DNA of 64,000 bases from Polynucleobacter acidiphobus (GTDB lineage: Bacteria > Pseudomonadota > Gammaproteobacteria > Burkholderiales > Burkholderiaceae). The notes beneath the pieces were generated by a model. It made no database searches. It was not told the DNA's origin and was given only the letters and a program-made list of their open reading frames with translations. The DNA lies in NCBI RefSeq assembly GCF_003065385.1, contig NZ_CP023277.1:1018829-1082828 (forward strand), written 5' to 3'. Of this stretch, positions 9,329-21,743 are shown in pieces (position 1 is the first letter of the stretch; every line of letters starts with the position of its first letter). The position numbers and the translations under genes were made by a program.

Positions 9329-9553
9329 CAATACAGAAAATTGAGCAATACAAGTGTGTTTGAAATGATCAACTGTGCGATCAAAGATCTGCGTACCCTG
9401 ACTTAGGGACCGCAGATAGATCTTTAAGAATCAGAAACAAGCTTGAGGTCGAAGCGTAAATTAGTTGTGTCGATCCACAACCTTTTAAAGATTGTCTCTG
9501 GCCTCAATACCAGTCTGGAAAAACTATATTTAATGAGGCTAGGTTATTGAGGG

Positions 9554-10897
<1,344 letters not shown>

Positions 10898-10938
10898 TCA
10901 TTTTTTATTGATTTAGCCTAATTGTAGTGATCAAGCCA

Positions 10939-12114
10939 CTAGGCACGTGATTTTAGTTCCCAGCCAGAACCCTGCTTAATAAGCTCGCGTTGGCACTCAA
11001 ACTCCTCAGAATGTGCGTCATCCCCTTTGTAAACCTGGATCACCACCTCACCCTCGGCGCGTAACTCAGCAATGCGACGGTTTAAAGCAGGGTCGTCCGA
11101 CCATGGCGCCAGAATAGCCTGGCGCTTGATGGAAATCGTCGATAGGTCGGCTAGCGTAAGCAGGTCAAGTGAGAACCCCGTGGCAGGACGTGAGCGACCG
11201 AAGGCTTGGCCCACATGGTCATAGCGACCACCGCGCGCAATCGGCTGAGGTAGACCATCAACATAGGCCGCAAACATCACACCGCTGTGGTACTGGTAGC
11301 CACGCAAATCTGCGAGATCGAGTGAGAGCTCGAGTTGGTCAGATAAGCGACTGATCGCCTCAATCAAACGCTCAAGGTCTTTGAGAGACTGCTCAATGAT
11401 GGGCTGATTGGGCAATGCCAAGGGACCAGAACGGGCGTTGGCCAAGACCTCGGCACATGTTCCATTGAGTTGCAATAATGCCAATAAAGGCTTGCTAATG
11501 GAGGGCGCAAACTGGCTCACCCATTGAGCGAGACTGGGCCGGTCTTTGGTTTGCAATAAGGTGTAAAGGGTCTCGGTATCGGCATGACTTAATACCAAAT
11601 CGCCCAAGATTCCTTTGAGTACACCAGCATGCGAGAGATCCAAATAGATCTTGCCAATGCCAGCTTGACTGAGTGTTTTCAGAAGAAGTTGGATTGCCTC
11701 GAGATCGGCTTCCCATCCCGCATGCCCATAAATCTCGGCACCCAGTTGCAACTCCTCACGTGAGGTCGAGCCTGGTGGTGTGCGAACGCGTGCGACCGAC
11801 CCTGCGTAGCACAGACGGGTTACACCCTCACGATTAAGAAGGTGTGCATCAATGCGTGCTACTTGAGGTGTGATATCAGCACGCAAGCCTAGGGTACGAC
11901 CAGAGAGTTGATCAACGAGCTTGAAGGTCTGCAAATTAAGATCAGACCCCGTACCAGTCAAGAGTGAATCCAAGAACTCCAGTAATGGAGGACTAACTAG
12001 TTCATAGCCATAGGACTGATACAGATCGAGCGAGCGACGCCGCAAAGCCTCGATCTTGCGAGCCCGGGCTGGCAATACGTCAGCAATATCCTCGGGCAAT
12101 AACCAACGGTTCAT
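10939..12114 (-). CDS. hisZ: ATP phosphoribosyltransferase regulatory subunit
   Basis: Class II aminoacyl-tRNA-synthetase-like paralogue of HisS that lacks tRNA charging and regulates the short-form HisG enzyme, the first step of histidine synthesis. 391 residues with motif 2-like (GLRADITPQVARI) and motif 3-like (ARGGRYD near 295) stretches but a weak C-terminal anticodon domain. It sits between hflC and purA, the usual place in Burkholderiales, and starts 11 bp after hflC ends. Its presence predicts a short HisG elsewhere in the genome. Confidence 0.93.
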   Translation of the reverse strand: MNRWLLPEDIADVLPARARKIEALRRRSLDLYQSYGYELVSPPLLEFLDSLLTGTGSDLNLQTFKLVDQLSGRTLGLRADITPQVARIDAHLLNREGVTRLCYAGSVARVRTPPGSTSREELQLGAEIYGHAGWEADLEAIQLLLKTLSQAGIGKIYLDLSHAGVLKGILGDLVLSHADTETLYTLLQTKDRPSLAQWVSQFAPSISKPLLALLQLNGTCAEVLANARSGPLALPNQPIIEQSLKDLERLIEAISRLSDQLELSLDLADLRGYQYHSGVMFAAYVDGLPQPIARGGRYDHVGQAFGRSRPATGFSLDLLTLADLSTISIKRQAILAPWSDDPALNRRIAELRAEGEVVIQVYKGDDAHSEEFECQRELIKQGSGWELKSRA

Positions 12115-12125
12115 GGTGAACTCGA

Positions 12126-12995
12126 TTAGTTCTTCTTCTGCATGAACCGGAAGAAGTCGTTACTCGGCTCGATCACCATCACGTCTTTCTTATCCTTGAA
12201 CGAATTGCGATAAGCTTCAAGGCTACGATAGAACTGAGCAAACTGTGGATCACGGTTAAACGCATCTGCGTATAAAGCGGTGGCACGCGCATCGCCCGCT
12301 CCCTTAATCCGCTGAGCATCACGATAGGCCTCTGCCAAGATCACATCACGTTGACGTTCCGCACTCGCCCGAATCTTGTCAGACTCCGCCGCACCTGTGG
12401 ATCGCAACTCATTTGCAACGCGCTTACGCTCGGCTTCCATTCGGCGATAGACCGAATCACTGATCTCGGCAAGGAGGTCAATCCGCTTGAGGCGCACGTC
12501 CACGATCTCAACACCAATGGCTTTGGCATCGTCCTCGACTTTCTTCTGGATGCCTTGCATTACCTGATCACGCTGCTCAGAAATAATCTCGCGGATGGTT
12601 CGTTTAGTGAACTCCTCGTTTAACGCCGAACGAATCAGTTGGTTCATGCGATCTGTTGCTAGGCGCTCATCGCCACGGAAGCTCACGAAGAACTTGAGGG
12701 GATCAATAATGCGCCACTTCACATACGAATCCACCAAGAGGTTTTTCTTCTCAGCGGTGATGAAGCGTTCCGCATCGGGGTTATCAATCGTCATGATGCG
12801 ACGATCAAAGAAGATGACATTTTGGAATGGTGCAGGCAACTTGAACTGCAGGCCAGGCTCTTCAATCACTCGTACGATCTGACCGAAGGCAAAGACCACT
12901 GCGAACTTACGTTGATCCACCACAAAGATACAAGAGCTAATCAAATAGAAAGCAACGATTAGACCCAGAATAAGACCAAGGAGACGATTAGGCAT
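12126..12995 (-). CDS. hflC: HflC, FtsH modulator subunit
   Basis: SPFH/band-7 membrane protein that forms the HflKC cage around the FtsH protease. 289 residues: one N-terminal membrane segment (about 5-26), a periplasmic SPFH domain (about 27-180), then a charged coiled-coil region (about 180-250) containing RMEAERKRVANELRSTGAAE. It follows hflK by 20 bp and precedes hisZ by 11 bp. Length and motifs are normal for the family. Confidence 0.95.
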   Translation of the reverse strand: MPNRLLGLILGLIVAFYLISSCIFVVDQRKFAVVFAFGQIVRVIEEPGLQFKLPAPFQNVIFFDRRIMTIDNPDAERFITAEKKNLLVDSYVKWRIIDPLKFFVSFRGDERLATDRMNQLIRSALNEEFTKRTIREIISEQRDQVMQGIQKKVEDDAKAIGVEIVDVRLKRIDLLAEISDSVYRRMEAERKRVANELRSTGAAESDKIRASAERQRDVILAEAYRDAQRIKGAGDARATALYADAFNRDPQFAQFYRSLEAYRNSFKDKKDVMVIEPSNDFFRFMQKKN

Positions 12996-13015
12996 GATAA
13001 CTTTTTCCTCGATTC

Positions 13016-14422
13016 TTAACGTTCACGACTACGCAATCCATCCCGCTTCTCGGGCGCACGCTCCGCAGGAGATGGTGCCGCATTAGGGGCAGGACTTGAC
13101 ATGGCATTTGGTGAAACGACGCCAGGCAGTGTGGCGCCCTGTACTTGGGCGGCCTGCTGTGCTTCTGTGGTTACTTGATTAATGATCTTGTCGAGCGGCA
13201 GATATAGCAAGCTATTGCTTTTCGTAGTATCCACCAAAACCTTCGAGACATTGTTATAGATTTCCTTCATGGTGTCGATGTACATCCGATCGCGGGTCAC
13301 CTGTGGCGCCTTCGCGTACTCGCCATAGATTTGTTTAAAGCGTAAGGCATCACCTTCAGCCATCGCCGAGACTCTGGCTCGATAACCCTCAGCCTCCTGA
13401 ATTAGACGAGCTGCGGTACCTTTGGCGCGCGGCAGGATGTCATTGGCGTACGCCTCACCCTCGCTCTTAAGGCGCTCGCGGTCTTGTCCTGCCTTCACTG
13501 CGTCATCAAATGCAGCCTGAACTTGCTCAGGCGGTTGCACGTTTTGCACGGTCACGCTGGTGACAAAGATACCCGTTTTATAACTATCCAAGATGTTCTG
13601 AATTGCCATCGCAAGATCGATTGCAATCTTCTCACGGCCCTCGTATAACACCGTATCCATCTTGCTACGTCCCACAATCTCGCGCACCGCGGTCTCTGCC
13701 GCTTGAATCACAGCCATGTCTGGATCGCGATTATTAAAGAGGTACTCCATCGGATCTTTTAAGCGGTACTGAACTGCAAAACGTACATCAATGATGTTCT
13801 CGTCTTCGGTCAACATCGAGGAATCTTTTTGATTGGTGCCCTTAATCATGACCGAACGACCGATCTCAACTGAACGGACGGCTGACAAGTTCACGGTCTC
13901 GGTTGATTGAATCGGCCAAGGCATCCGCCAGTTAATACCGGGGCGCGCCGTGTAGTCGTACTTACCAAAGGTGAGAACGACCCCCGCTTGACCTTCCTGA
14001 ATCATAAAGAATCCACTAAAGAGCCACACCAGGGTCACAATCACCAAGGCGCCCAAACTAGCCGTCTTGGGATTAAATCCTTCGACATTAAATTGGGGTG
14101 GCTTACGACCACCGCCACTTGGTGGCTGACCACCACCCGATGGCCGCTTCTTGCCACCAAAGAGATTATTTAACTTGTCATTGAAATCACGCCAGAGATC
14201 ATCCAAATCCGGTGGACCACTATTGGGTCGACGATTGCCTTGGGGTTGCTGGGCTGGATCATTGGGCTGAGCTTGATCACCACCCTCTTTAGGATCTTTA
14301 TCCCCTTTGGGTGTCTGGTAGTTATTTCCCCAGCCAGGATCGTTGACTGAGAAAAACCCTCTAAAGTAGTCACCTACTTTATGGAGTGTTTGGCGAATAG
14401 TTTCGGGTCGAATGGAAATCAA
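13016..14422 (-). CDS. hflK: HflK, FtsH modulator subunit
   Basis: Partner of HflC. 468 residues if started at the TTG at 14422: a Gly/Pro/Gln-rich cytosolic N-terminus (about 20-105), one membrane segment (about 122-142), the SPFH domain (about 145-320), a coiled coil, and a Pro/Ala-rich tail. The start is uncertain: no ATG or GTG occurs before the conserved SVNDPGWG, and the TTG lies 44 nt inside the end of hflX without an obvious ribosome binding site. Translational coupling to hflX is plausible. Confidence 0.92.
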   Translation of the reverse strand: MISIRPETIRQTLHKVGDYFRGFFSVNDPGWGNNYQTPKGDKDPKEGGDQAQPNDPAQQPQGNRRPNSGPPDLDDLWRDFNDKLNNLFGGKKRPSGGGQPPSGGGRKPPQFNVEGFNPKTASLGALVIVTLVWLFSGFFMIQEGQAGVVLTFGKYDYTARPGINWRMPWPIQSTETVNLSAVRSVEIGRSVMIKGTNQKDSSMLTEDENIIDVRFAVQYRLKDPMEYLFNNRDPDMAVIQAAETAVREIVGRSKMDTVLYEGREKIAIDLAMAIQNILDSYKTGIFVTSVTVQNVQPPEQVQAAFDDAVKAGQDRERLKSEGEAYANDILPRAKGTAARLIQEAEGYRARVSAMAEGDALRFKQIYGEYAKAPQVTRDRMYIDTMKEIYNNVSKVLVDTTKSNSLLYLPLDKIINQVTTEAQQAAQVQGATLPGVVSPNAMSSPAPNAAPSPAERAPEKRDGLRSRER

Positions 14423-15635
14423 AATCAGCGGTTTCTGGTCTATCGGTTAATGGTTGGAGCAGATCGCCATGCGCCTTGCGATGTTGGACGTCAGCGTGCT
14501 CAACCTTTAGTTTATCAGTCCTGTGCGCAAACTCGCATAGACACTCGCGCAGGAGGTCTAAACCCATGCCGGCTTGAGCGGATATAAAGACCCTATAGGG
14601 CACTCCATCGATATCACGCTCAATCTGGGCGCCCTTCGTAAAGGTCTGAGGCATCAAATCAATTTTGTTCATGACCTCTAAGCGCGGGATGCCGTCTGCC
14701 CCAATTTCTTTGAGGACTGCCTCGACTTGGGCCTGCTGTTCCTTGGCAACCGGGCTACAGGCGTCGATCACATGCAAGATCAAATCGGCATGCACCGTTT
14801 CGTCAAGCGTGGCCCGAAAGGCTTCCACCAGTTGATGGGGTAGCTCACGAATAAATCCCACAGTATCAGAAAGGACAATTTGTCGCCCCTCTTCTAAATG
14901 AACCCGTCGGGAAGTGGTATCCAAGGTGGCAAAGAGTTGATCAGCGGCATAGGTGCCAGCTTTGGTGAGCGCATTAAATAAAGTGGACTTACCGGCATTG
15001 GTATACCCCACCAATGACACCGAGAACACCTCATTGCGAGCGCGCGCCCGCCGTTGAGTGCGCTGCTGACGTTGCAACTTTGCAAGCTCTGCTTCTAAAC
15101 GTTTTGCTTTCGTGGCGAGCATACGGCGATCCAACTCCATCTGGGTCTCACCCGGTCCACCACGCAGACCGATACCACCCTTTTGACGCTCTAAGTGACT
15201 CCAAGCGCGCACCAGCCTTGACATGCGATAGCGCACATTAGCCAACTCCACCTGGGTCTTACCCAAATGACTCTTTGCACGTTGGGCAAAGATATCCAGA
15301 ATCAACCCAGTGCGATCGATCACGTGCTTACCCAGATGCCGCTCAAGATTACGTTGTTGGGTTGGTGAAATCGCGTGATTGACGATCGCGAGTTCAGCAT
15401 CGTGTTCCTTCATGGCCCGAAGCAACTCATTGGCTTTACCAGAGCGAATGAATAAGGATGGATCGACGCTGCCGCGGCGACCAATCACCGACGCGCTTGG
15501 AATGGATCCTGCGCTCTCAGCCAAGAGTGCAAGCTCGGCCATGCTTTCTGGGAAATCGTCTTTGCCAGTATCAATCCCAACCAATACCGCGCGGACCTCC
15601 TCGACTCCGGTGTTATGCAGCTGGAGCGTCCTCAT
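14379..15635 (-). CDS. hflX: HflX ribosome-associated GTPase
   Basis: GTPase that splits stalled ribosomes. 418 residues: the HflX N-terminal subdomain with glycine-rich [21 protein letters not shown] region (about 136-165), a coiled linker, and the G domain with GYTNAGKST (P-loop, about 210-218), DTVGFI, and NKID. It overlaps hfq by 23 nt upstream and hflK downstream, so hfq-hflX-hflK-hflC is a tightly packed operon as in E. coli. Confidence 0.95.
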   Translation of the reverse strand: MRTLQLHNTGVEEVRAVLVGIDTGKDDFPESMAELALLAESAGSIPSASVIGRRGSVDPSLFIRSGKANELLRAMKEHDAELAIVNHAISPTQQRNLERHLGKHVIDRTGLILDIFAQRAKSHLGKTQVELANVRYRMSRLVRAWSHLERQKGGIGLRGGPGETQMELDRRMLATKAKRLEAELAKLQRQQRTQRRARARNEVFSVSLVGYTNAGKSTLFNALTKAGTYAADQLFATLDTTSRRVHLEEGRQIVLSDTVGFIRELPHQLVEAFRATLDETVHADLILHVIDACSPVAKEQQAQVEAVLKEIGADGIPRLEVMNKIDLMPQTFTKGAQIERDIDGVPYRVFISAQAGMGLDLLRECLCEFAHRTDKLKVEHADVQHRKAHGDLLQPLTDRPETADFDFHSTRNYSPNTP

Positions 15636-15861
15636 CGTCTGCCCTAAAGCTCACAGCTCGGGCGGGTACCACGGTCGATATCGCATGCTTGTAGACCATT
15701 TGGGTCACGGTATTACGCAACAGAATCACGTATTGATCGAATGACTCGACATTGCCTTGCAACTTAATGCCATTGACCAAGTAGATGGATACTGGAATAT
15801 GCTCTTTGCGCAAGGCATTGAGAAAGGGGTCCTGCAGCAACTGGACTTGTTTGGTATTCAT
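15613..15861 (-). CDS. hfq: RNA chaperone Hfq
   Basis: Hexameric Sm-like protein that pairs small RNAs with mRNAs. 82 residues: the Sm1 motif ([25 protein letters not shown], in part) and Sm2 with the [10 protein letters not shown] signature, then a short acidic tail. The ATG has a strong AAGGAG 5 nt upstream. It is followed by hflX (23-nt overlap). The 114-bp gap between der and hfq is AT-rich and probably holds an internal promoter, but no clear hexamer pair was assigned. Confidence 0.97.
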   Translation of the reverse strand: MNTKQVQLLQDPFLNALRKEHIPVSIYLVNGIKLQGNVESFDQYVILLRNTVTQMVYKHAISTVVPARAVSFRADDEDAPAA

Positions 15862-15975
15862 ACTGCTCCTTAATCGTTTTTTAAGTTAGGGAGTCTTGCT
15901 TTTGTATACAACACTGATGTTTTCTATAAGGATATTAACCTTAAATAATGGATTTCTCTATTTGTGTGACAAATC

Positions 15976-17334
15976 CTACTTACGGCGTGGTTTTTCATCC
16001 TTGACATAAGGGTTTGCCGCAGTCCGGAACTCAATCCGCAAAGGGGTGCCGCGCAACTCAAAGATCTCCCGAAAGCGCCCCTCGAGATAGCGTTTATAGC
16101 TATCGGTGATGCCGTGCAAGGCGCTCCCATGAATAATCACAATCGGCGGGTTCATGCCGCCCTGATGGGCATAGCGCAGTTTGGGTCGACCTTTGGCCAC
16201 CCGTTTGGGCTGCTGATGAGCCACTGCATCGATCATGGCGCGGGTCAGTTTAGGCGTCGAGAGCTTCGCCATTGCAGCTTGGTAGGCCTTATCCACATCC
16301 TTAAATAGCTCTTTAATCCCAAATCCTTTTTTAGCCGAGATGGGGTGCACATTAGCAAAGTCTAGAAAGCGAAGTTTTTGGGCAATCTCAACCCGAGCAC
16401 GTTCTTTCACGTAGGCATCAATCCCATCCCATTTGTTAACAGCGACTACTAATGCTCGCCCTGCTTCCACAATGTAGCCAGCAATGTGTGCGTCTTGCTC
16501 CGAGATATCCTGTTGGGCATCGAGCATCAAGATCACCACATTGGCATCGTTAATTGCTTGCAGAGTTTTGACCACCGAGAACTTTTCGATCGCTTCAAAC
16601 ACCTTGCCACGCCGGCGCAGTCCTGCGGTATCAATCAAGACATAGGGTTTGCCATTGCGTTCAAACTCGACTTCAATGGCATCGCGCGTGGTGCCCGGGA
16701 GATCAAAGGCAATGACTCGATCTTCGCCAAGCAAAGTATTAATGAAGGTGGACTTCCCGACATTGGGTCGGCCGACCACGGCAATCTTCATGGGTCGCGT
16801 GCCGTCGGCAACGGCAGCATCATCAGGCTCGGGTTCGGGGATCTGCAGCGGATCAAGAGCCTCTTCAATTAAAGCCCGCACGCCATCGCCATGCGCAGAG
16901 GAAATGGGTTCAGGTTGACCTAAACCCAGTTCATGAAAATCCGCTGTGACCACGCTGGCAGACATGCCCTCGGTCTTATTCACTGCCAAGATCACTGGGC
17001 GTCCGGTCTTGCGTAAGAAATCGGCAATGACGCGATCCTGCGGTGCAAGTCCCAATCGACCATCAACTAAAAAGATCACCAGATCCGATTCAGCAACTGC
17101 TTGCTTGGTTTGCTTGGCCATCTGGGCCATGATGCCGGTCTTGGCAACCGGCTCAAAGCCGCCCGTATCAATGCAAATGAACTCACGATCCCCTACTCGA
17201 CCGTTGCCATAGTGGCGATCACGGGTGAGTCCTGGAAAATCTGCCACTAAGGCATCACGGGATTTAGTGAGTCGATTAAATAAAGTGGATTTACCGACAT
17301 TGGGTCGGCCCACGATGGCAATAACGGGTTTCAT
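15976..17334 (-). CDS. der: Ribosome biogenesis GTPase Der (EngA)
   Basis: Tandem-GTPase required for 50S subunit assembly. 452 residues with two G domains, each starting with GRPNVGKST (about residues 8-16 and 188-196), with DTGGF and DTAGL switch motifs and NKTEG and NKWDG specificity motifs, and a C-terminal KH-like domain. It follows bamB by 12 bp on the same strand, matching the E. coli order bamB-der. Confidence 0.96.
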   Translation of the reverse strand: MKPVIAIVGRPNVGKSTLFNRLTKSRDALVADFPGLTRDRHYGNGRVGDREFICIDTGGFEPVAKTGIMAQMAKQTKQAVAESDLVIFLVDGRLGLAPQDRVIADFLRKTGRPVILAVNKTEGMSASVVTADFHELGLGQPEPISSAHGDGVRALIEEALDPLQIPEPEPDDAAVADGTRPMKIAVVGRPNVGKSTFINTLLGEDRVIAFDLPGTTRDAIEVEFERNGKPYVLIDTAGLRRRGKVFEAIEKFSVVKTLQAINDANVVILMLDAQQDISEQDAHIAGYIVEAGRALVVAVNKWDGIDAYVKERARVEIAQKLRFLDFANVHPISAKKGFGIKELFKDVDKAYQAAMAKLSTPKLTRAMIDAVAHQQPKRVAKGRPKLRYAHQGGMNPPIVIIHGSALHGITDSYKRYLEGRFREIFELRGTPLRIEFRTAANPYVKDEKPRRK

Positions 17335-17346
17335 GAGTGATTGGTC

Positions 17347-18477
17347 TTAACGCGGACGATACGCCGCAATCTTGCCACCTTGAGAAGCAATGATGATCAC
17401 GCCACCGGCTGCAATGGGTGCTGCTGTGACCGGTGAGCTGTCGTGACGAATGCGCGAGACCATCTGACCGCTATTTTGATTGAGGAGATGCACATAACCT
17501 TGTTTATCACCCATCATGACCACACGCCCAATCGCTAGTGGCTCACCAACGTCGCGCCACGTTAACTGGGTGTTCTCCCAAACCTGTACGCCATCGCTTG
17601 CGCGGTAGGCATACACATGGGATTTTTCATTGGCAGCAAACACAAACTCCGTACTTTGGGTAGTGCCGGTATAGCTTGAGAAATCCTTCGACCACACTAA
17701 ATTACCGCTGCGCAGCTCTGCACACCCAATCTTGCCTTGATAGGAGACCACGCAAAGACGCCCTTCTTCTATGCTGGGTCGACTGGTGACATCGTTTAAG
17801 CGCTCGATCTCCGAGAAGCCCTTCGGGAAGGAAACGGCAGATTCCCAGATGAGACCACCGTTGGAGAGCGCAAGCGCTCCAAAGCGACCACCCCCAAATC
17901 CAGTGACCACCGCATCATTGCCTACTAGGAGCATGCCGTAGCCAACGCGCAGCGATAAGGGAGTCTGCTGGCGCTGATAGATCCAACGTCGTTTCCCGGT
18001 CGCTGCGTCCAGACCAATAAAGCGATGGTCCAAAGTACGGATTACCACCACACCGGCGGCGACGATTGGGTCAGAAAGCACCTCGCTTCCAATCAGATGC
18101 TTCCAAATATTCTTACCCGACTCATCGTAGCCATAAGCAGTACCTTCCGTGCTCACCACAACCGTGGTCTTGCCATCCGACCCTGGGCCAATCGAGAGCT
18201 TCTCGGGAACACTCACCTCCCACACCACACGTCCATTCTGAATATTTAACTTACTAAGAGTGCCACGGGCGGATGCGGCAAACACATGATCGTCAGCAAC
18301 CACAGGGCGGAAGTTAGCGGGGATAGAACTACCAACACTCGTTGACCAGACCTCAGCAAGCTCCACTTGATTACTGACATTGACGAGCTCAGCGGGTTTA
18401 CGAACTTTGGATGAGCCAGAACAGGCAATCAATGCAAGTGAAAGAGATGCGATGGCGCCCCAGCGCAACAGTTGCAC
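17347..18477 (-). CDS. bamB: Outer membrane assembly lipoprotein BamB
   Basis: Beta-propeller lipoprotein of the BAM complex that inserts outer-membrane proteins. 376 residues: a lipoprotein signal (about 1-19) ending in lipobox LIAC with the acylated Cys at 19, then repeated PQQ-like blades with G.V.W and A.DG..VWE patterns. It starts with GTG at 18477, overlapping the TAG stop of the preceding gene by one base, implying coupled translation. Confidence 0.93.
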   Translation of the reverse strand: MQLLRWGAIASLSLALIACSGSSKVRKPAELVNVSNQVELAEVWSTSVGSSIPANFRPVVADDHVFAASARGTLSKLNIQNGRVVWEVSVPEKLSIGPGSDGKTTVVVSTEGTAYGYDESGKNIWKHLIGSEVLSDPIVAAGVVVIRTLDHRFIGLDAATGKRRWIYQRQQTPLSLRVGYGMLLVGNDAVVTGFGGGRFGALALSNGGLIWESAVSFPKGFSEIERLNDVTSRPSIEEGRLCVVSYQGKIGCAELRSGNLVWSKDFSSYTGTTQSTEFVFAANEKSHVYAYRASDGVQVWENTQLTWRDVGEPLAIGRVVMMGDKQGYVHLLNQNSGQMVSRIRHDSSPVTAAPIAAGGVIIIASQGGKIAAYRPR

Positions 18478-19130
18478 TACATACCCCCTACGGCATCAAT
18501 CTTCACTTTCAATAAACCACGTGCGTCCTCAGGAAAGGCTCTATCGCTTTGCATGATCTTCATTGCCTTGAGATACTCAGTGCGCGCCTCCGGAATCTTC
18601 TTTTGTACCAAATACCAATCACCGCGGCGCTCGATCCATAAGGGCTCAAATCCTTTGACCGATTTCTCTTTGAGGAGTTGATCGGCCTCTTTCAGGCTGG
18701 CTTCCGTCCCTTGATCAATTAGGAGTCCTAAGAGTCGCAATTGCGCGAGTGCTCGAAACGAATCATCGCTGGCTTTATTGGCGGTCCACTTCAAATATGC
18801 TTGGGCTTTTGCAGGGTCATTACTATCCATTGCAATCTTGGCAGCTACCAGATTGCCCATGGCAGCATACGTGGTGCTGCCGTATTTCTTTTGCAGATCA
18901 TCGGCGGCGAGATAGGTTTTGTCCTTCTCGTTCTTGGTTACTGCATTAATCAGGGTCTCGTATAACTTACCCGCATCGGCTGCTTGGCTGCGCTGATACC
19001 AGCCCCAAAGATTGAAAGCAGCATAGGCGAGCAATGCCACGGTAACGACACCGATGATGTAATTACCATAGCGGGCCCAAAACGATTTAAGGTTCGCTAG
19101 GTTCTCTTGTTCTTCGAGGTCAAGTGCCAT
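18477..19130 (-). CDS. YfgM-like inner-membrane TPR protein (Ancillary SecYEG translocon subunit family)
   Basis: 217 residues: a short cytosolic N-terminus with EEQENLANLKSFWARYGN, one membrane helix (about 24-44), and a periplasmic domain of TPR-like helices (about 48-210). This fits the YfgM family, a periplasmic chaperone associated with SecYEG and found between hisS and bamB. The position here is the same. Function is inferred from family and order. Confidence 0.88.
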   Translation of the reverse strand: MALDLEEQENLANLKSFWARYGNYIIGVVTVALLAYAAFNLWGWYQRSQAADAGKLYETLINAVTKNEKDKTYLAADDLQKKYGSTTYAAMGNLVAAKIAMDSNDPAKAQAYLKWTANKASDDSFRALAQLRLLGLLIDQGTEASLKEADQLLKEKSVKGFEPLWIERRGDWYLVQKKIPEARTEYLKAMKIMQSDRAFPEDARGLLKVKIDAVGGM

Positions 19131-19180
19131 TCCAATACTGCTTTCTTCAATTGTTTAAACGCTTATTTTATGCTGTGTGA

Positions 19181-20467
19181 CTAAGAATCCACCAAAGCAT
19201 CCACCACGGCCACCAATAAGCCAGCTAGTGGTACGGCATGTTGCTCACCCGTGCCACGTAGATTCTTTAACTGCGCCTCATCACGGGCGAGTTCATCAGG
19301 ACCAATAATGAGAGCCAATTGCGCACCACTGGCATCGGCTTTCTTCATTTGGGATTTAAAGCTGGCACTCTGTCCATCGGGTGGGCAATGCAAAATCACA
19401 TCGATGCCAGCACTACGCAGCGCCTCTGCGGCAATCATGGCTTGCACCAGAGTATCGCCGCCTTGATGCAAGACATACACATCGCATACGGGTTCAGCAT
19501 CAGGAGCGCTTTTCGAGATCGCCATCAGATCGAGCACACGCTCCATACCCATCGCCCAACCGCAGGCTGGCGCACTCTTGCCACCCATGCGTTCCATCAA
19601 GGGATCGTAGCGACCACCACCAGCGATCGTGCCTTGGGCACCCAATGCTTCGGTAGTCCACTCAAACACAGTGAGGTTGTAATAATCCAAACCGCGCACC
19701 AGTCGTGGGTTGATCTTAAATGGAATGTTGTTGGCCTTCAAAAGCGTTTGTACTACTTCAAAGTGGGCTAAGGACTCTGAACCCAAAAACTCCAAGAGCT
19801 TGGGGGCGCCCTCAATCAGAGCCTGCATCGCTGGATTCTTCGAATCCAAGATCCTCAATGGATTGGTTTGCAAACGCCGTTGCGAGTCCTCGTCCAATTG
19901 GGCCTGGTGTTGCGTGAAGTAATCAACGAGCGCTTGGCGATGCGCGGCGCGTTCGGGTGCTTCACCTAAAGAGTTGAGTTCTAAACGCACACCTTGCAAA
20001 CCCAGTTCATCCCAAAGCCGCTGGCCCATCAAGATGATCTCAGCATCGATGTCTGGGCCTGCAAATCCAAGCGCCTCAATCCCAAATTGATGAAACTGCC
20101 GATAGCGACCGCGCTGGGGACGCTCATGCCGGAACATCGGGCCCGTGTACCAAAGACGCTTGGGGCCGTCATAAATCAGATTGTGTTCAATCGTAGCGCG
20201 CACGACCGCCGCGGTTCCCTCGGGTCGCAGTGTGAGTTGCTCTCCATTGAGGCGATCTTCAAAGGAGTACATCTCCTTTTCGACAATGTCGGTCACCTCA
20301 CCAATACCGCGTTGGAAGAGTGCAGTGGACTCCACAATCGGTGTACGAATCTGTTCATAGCCGTAGGCTCGGGTGAGATCCGCTAAGGTGCGCTCGAGAT
20401 AAGACCAAGCCGCTGCATCCTTTGGCAGCAGATCGTTCATGCCGCGGATGGCATTAATTTTTTGCAT
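19181..20467 (-). CDS. hisS: Histidyl-tRNA synthetase
   Basis: Class II synthetase that charges tRNA-His. 428 residues from the ATG at 20467 ([14 protein letters not shown]), the usual N-terminus; a TTG ten codons upstream (20497) lies deeper in ispG and has no ribosome binding site. Motif 2 ([29 protein letters not shown]), the histidine-specific LVRGLDYY and GGGRYD (motif 3) are all present, with a C-terminal anticodon domain from about 330. It overlaps the end of ispG by 14 nt. Confidence 0.95.
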   Translation of the reverse strand: MQKINAIRGMNDLLPKDAAAWSYLERTLADLTRAYGYEQIRTPIVESTALFQRGIGEVTDIVEKEMYSFEDRLNGEQLTLRPEGTAAVVRATIEHNLIYDGPKRLWYTGPMFRHERPQRGRYRQFHQFGIEALGFAGPDIDAEIILMGQRLWDELGLQGVRLELNSLGEAPERAAHRQALVDYFTQHQAQLDEDSQRRLQTNPLRILDSKNPAMQALIEGAPKLLEFLGSESLAHFEVVQTLLKANNIPFKINPRLVRGLDYYNLTVFEWTTEALGAQGTIAGGGRYDPLMERMGGKSAPACGWAMGMERVLDLMAISKSAPDAEPVCDVYVLHQGGDTLVQAMIAAEALRSAGIDVILHCPPDGQSASFKSQMKKADASGAQLALIIGPDELARDEAQLKNLRGTGEQHAVPLAGLLVAVVDALVDS

Positions 20468-21722
20468 GGTAATTGGCTTTGACGTACTCGTCGACAATTA
20501 GTTGAAATTCTTCGGCGATGCCCTCACCGCGTAAGGTTTTAACCTTCACACCATCGACAAAGACTGGGGCTGCGGGGCTCTCACCAGTACCTGGTAGAGA
20601 GATGCCGATATTGGCGTGCTTACTCTCGCCTGGACCATTGACGATGCAACCCATCACTGCCACGTTCATGTTCTCCACGCCGGGATGGGTTTTCTTCCAC
20701 ACCGGCATTTGTTGGCGTAGATACGATTGGATCTTGGCAGCGAGTTCTTGGAAGGTGGTGCTCGTGGTGCGACCGCATCCAGGGCAGGCAATCACCATCG
20801 GCGTGAAATTGCGTAATCCCATGGTTTGCAAGATCTCTTGGCCAACGATCACCTCGTTCTCACGCGGCGCACCAGGATCAGGAGTTAAGGAAATACGAAT
20901 CGTATCGCCAATCCCTTCTTGTAAGAGTACTGCGAGTGCGGCAGTGGATGCCACGATGCCTTTGCTACCCATGCCCGCTTCCGTGAGCCCGAGATGCAAG
21001 GAGTAATCACAGCGCCGTGCGAGATCGCGATAGACCGCAATGAGATCTTGCACACCACTGACTTTGCACGAGAGCGTAATCTGATCAGGGTTCATGCCGA
21101 GCTCAACCGCCTTACTCGCCGATTGAAGTGCCGACTGAATCAACGCTTCAATCATCACCTCTTGAGAGGTTTTGGGAGTGGCCAGCTTGGCGTTCTCATC
21201 CATGATCTGAGCGAGTAACTCTTGATCGAGACTACCCCAGTTCACCCCAATGCGGATTGGCTTGTCGTAATGGCAAGCAGCTTCGATCATTTGTGCAAAT
21301 TGCGGGTCGCGCTTAGCGCCCTTACCCACGTTGCCAGGATTAATACGGTACTTCGATAAGGTCTTGGCGCAATCGGGATAGTCTTTGAGTAAGGTATGAC
21401 CGTTGTAATGAAAGTCACCAATCAGTGGCACCTTCACATCCATCTTATCAAGTTGCTCGCGGATATAGGGCACTTGTGCTGCGGCTTCTGGGGTGTTCAC
21501 GGTAATACGCACCAGCTCCGATCCGGCACGTGCCAACTCCTTCACCTGAATCGCGGTTGCAATCGCATCCTCGGTGTCGGTATTGGTCATCGATTGCACT
21601 CGCACCGGGGCGTCCCCACCAACCGTCACGCGGTTATCACCCCACGCTACCACCGACTGGCGCGATACGCGGCGTGGTAATGGTCCGAGGGGTAATGGGG
21701 GTAAGCAATTATTTTTCGTCAT
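20454..21722 (-). CDS. ispG: 4-hydroxy-3-methylbut-2-enyl diphosphate synthase (flavodoxin), IspG
   Basis: Iron-sulfur enzyme of the MEP isoprenoid pathway. 422 residues from the ATG at 21722 (a TTG four codons upstream is the alternative). N-terminal TIM barrel with [13 protein letters not shown], and a C-terminal cluster domain with CPGCGRT and [10 protein letters not shown] supplying the [4Fe-4S] cysteines. It contains the insert typical of the longer proteobacterial form. It follows rlmN by 21 bp; rodZ, which lies between these genes in E. coli, is absent. Confidence 0.95.
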   Translation of the reverse strand: MTKNNCLPPLPLGPLPRRVSRQSVVAWGDNRVTVGGDAPVRVQSMTNTDTEDAIATAIQVKELARAGSELVRITVNTPEAAAQVPYIREQLDKMDVKVPLIGDFHYNGHTLLKDYPDCAKTLSKYRINPGNVGKGAKRDPQFAQMIEAACHYDKPIRIGVNWGSLDQELLAQIMDENAKLATPKTSQEVMIEALIQSALQSASKAVELGMNPDQITLSCKVSGVQDLIAVYRDLARRCDYSLHLGLTEAGMGSKGIVASTAALAVLLQEGIGDTIRISLTPDPGAPRENEVIVGQEILQTMGLRNFTPMVIACPGCGRTTSTTFQELAAKIQSYLRQQMPVWKKTHPGVENMNVAVMGCIVNGPGESKHANIGISLPGTGESPAAPVFVDGVKVKTLRGEGIAEEFQLIVDEYVKANYHAKN

Positions 21723-21743
21723 TATGGTATCCAATAACGATCA

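Noticed and set aside
9463-9486. GTTGTG...CACAAC hairpin as terminator between toxin-antitoxin region and purA
   Set aside because: Stem of 6 bp with a weak flanking T run; too weak to call.
8422-9553. Genomic island bounded by the tRNA-Leu end
   Set aside because: No integrase and no repeat of the tRNA end; only the toxin-antitoxin pair is supported.
20518-21006. 162-codon frame opposite ispG
   Set aside because: Shadow of the conserved ispG reading frame; composition is Ser/Pro/Thr-rich without domain.
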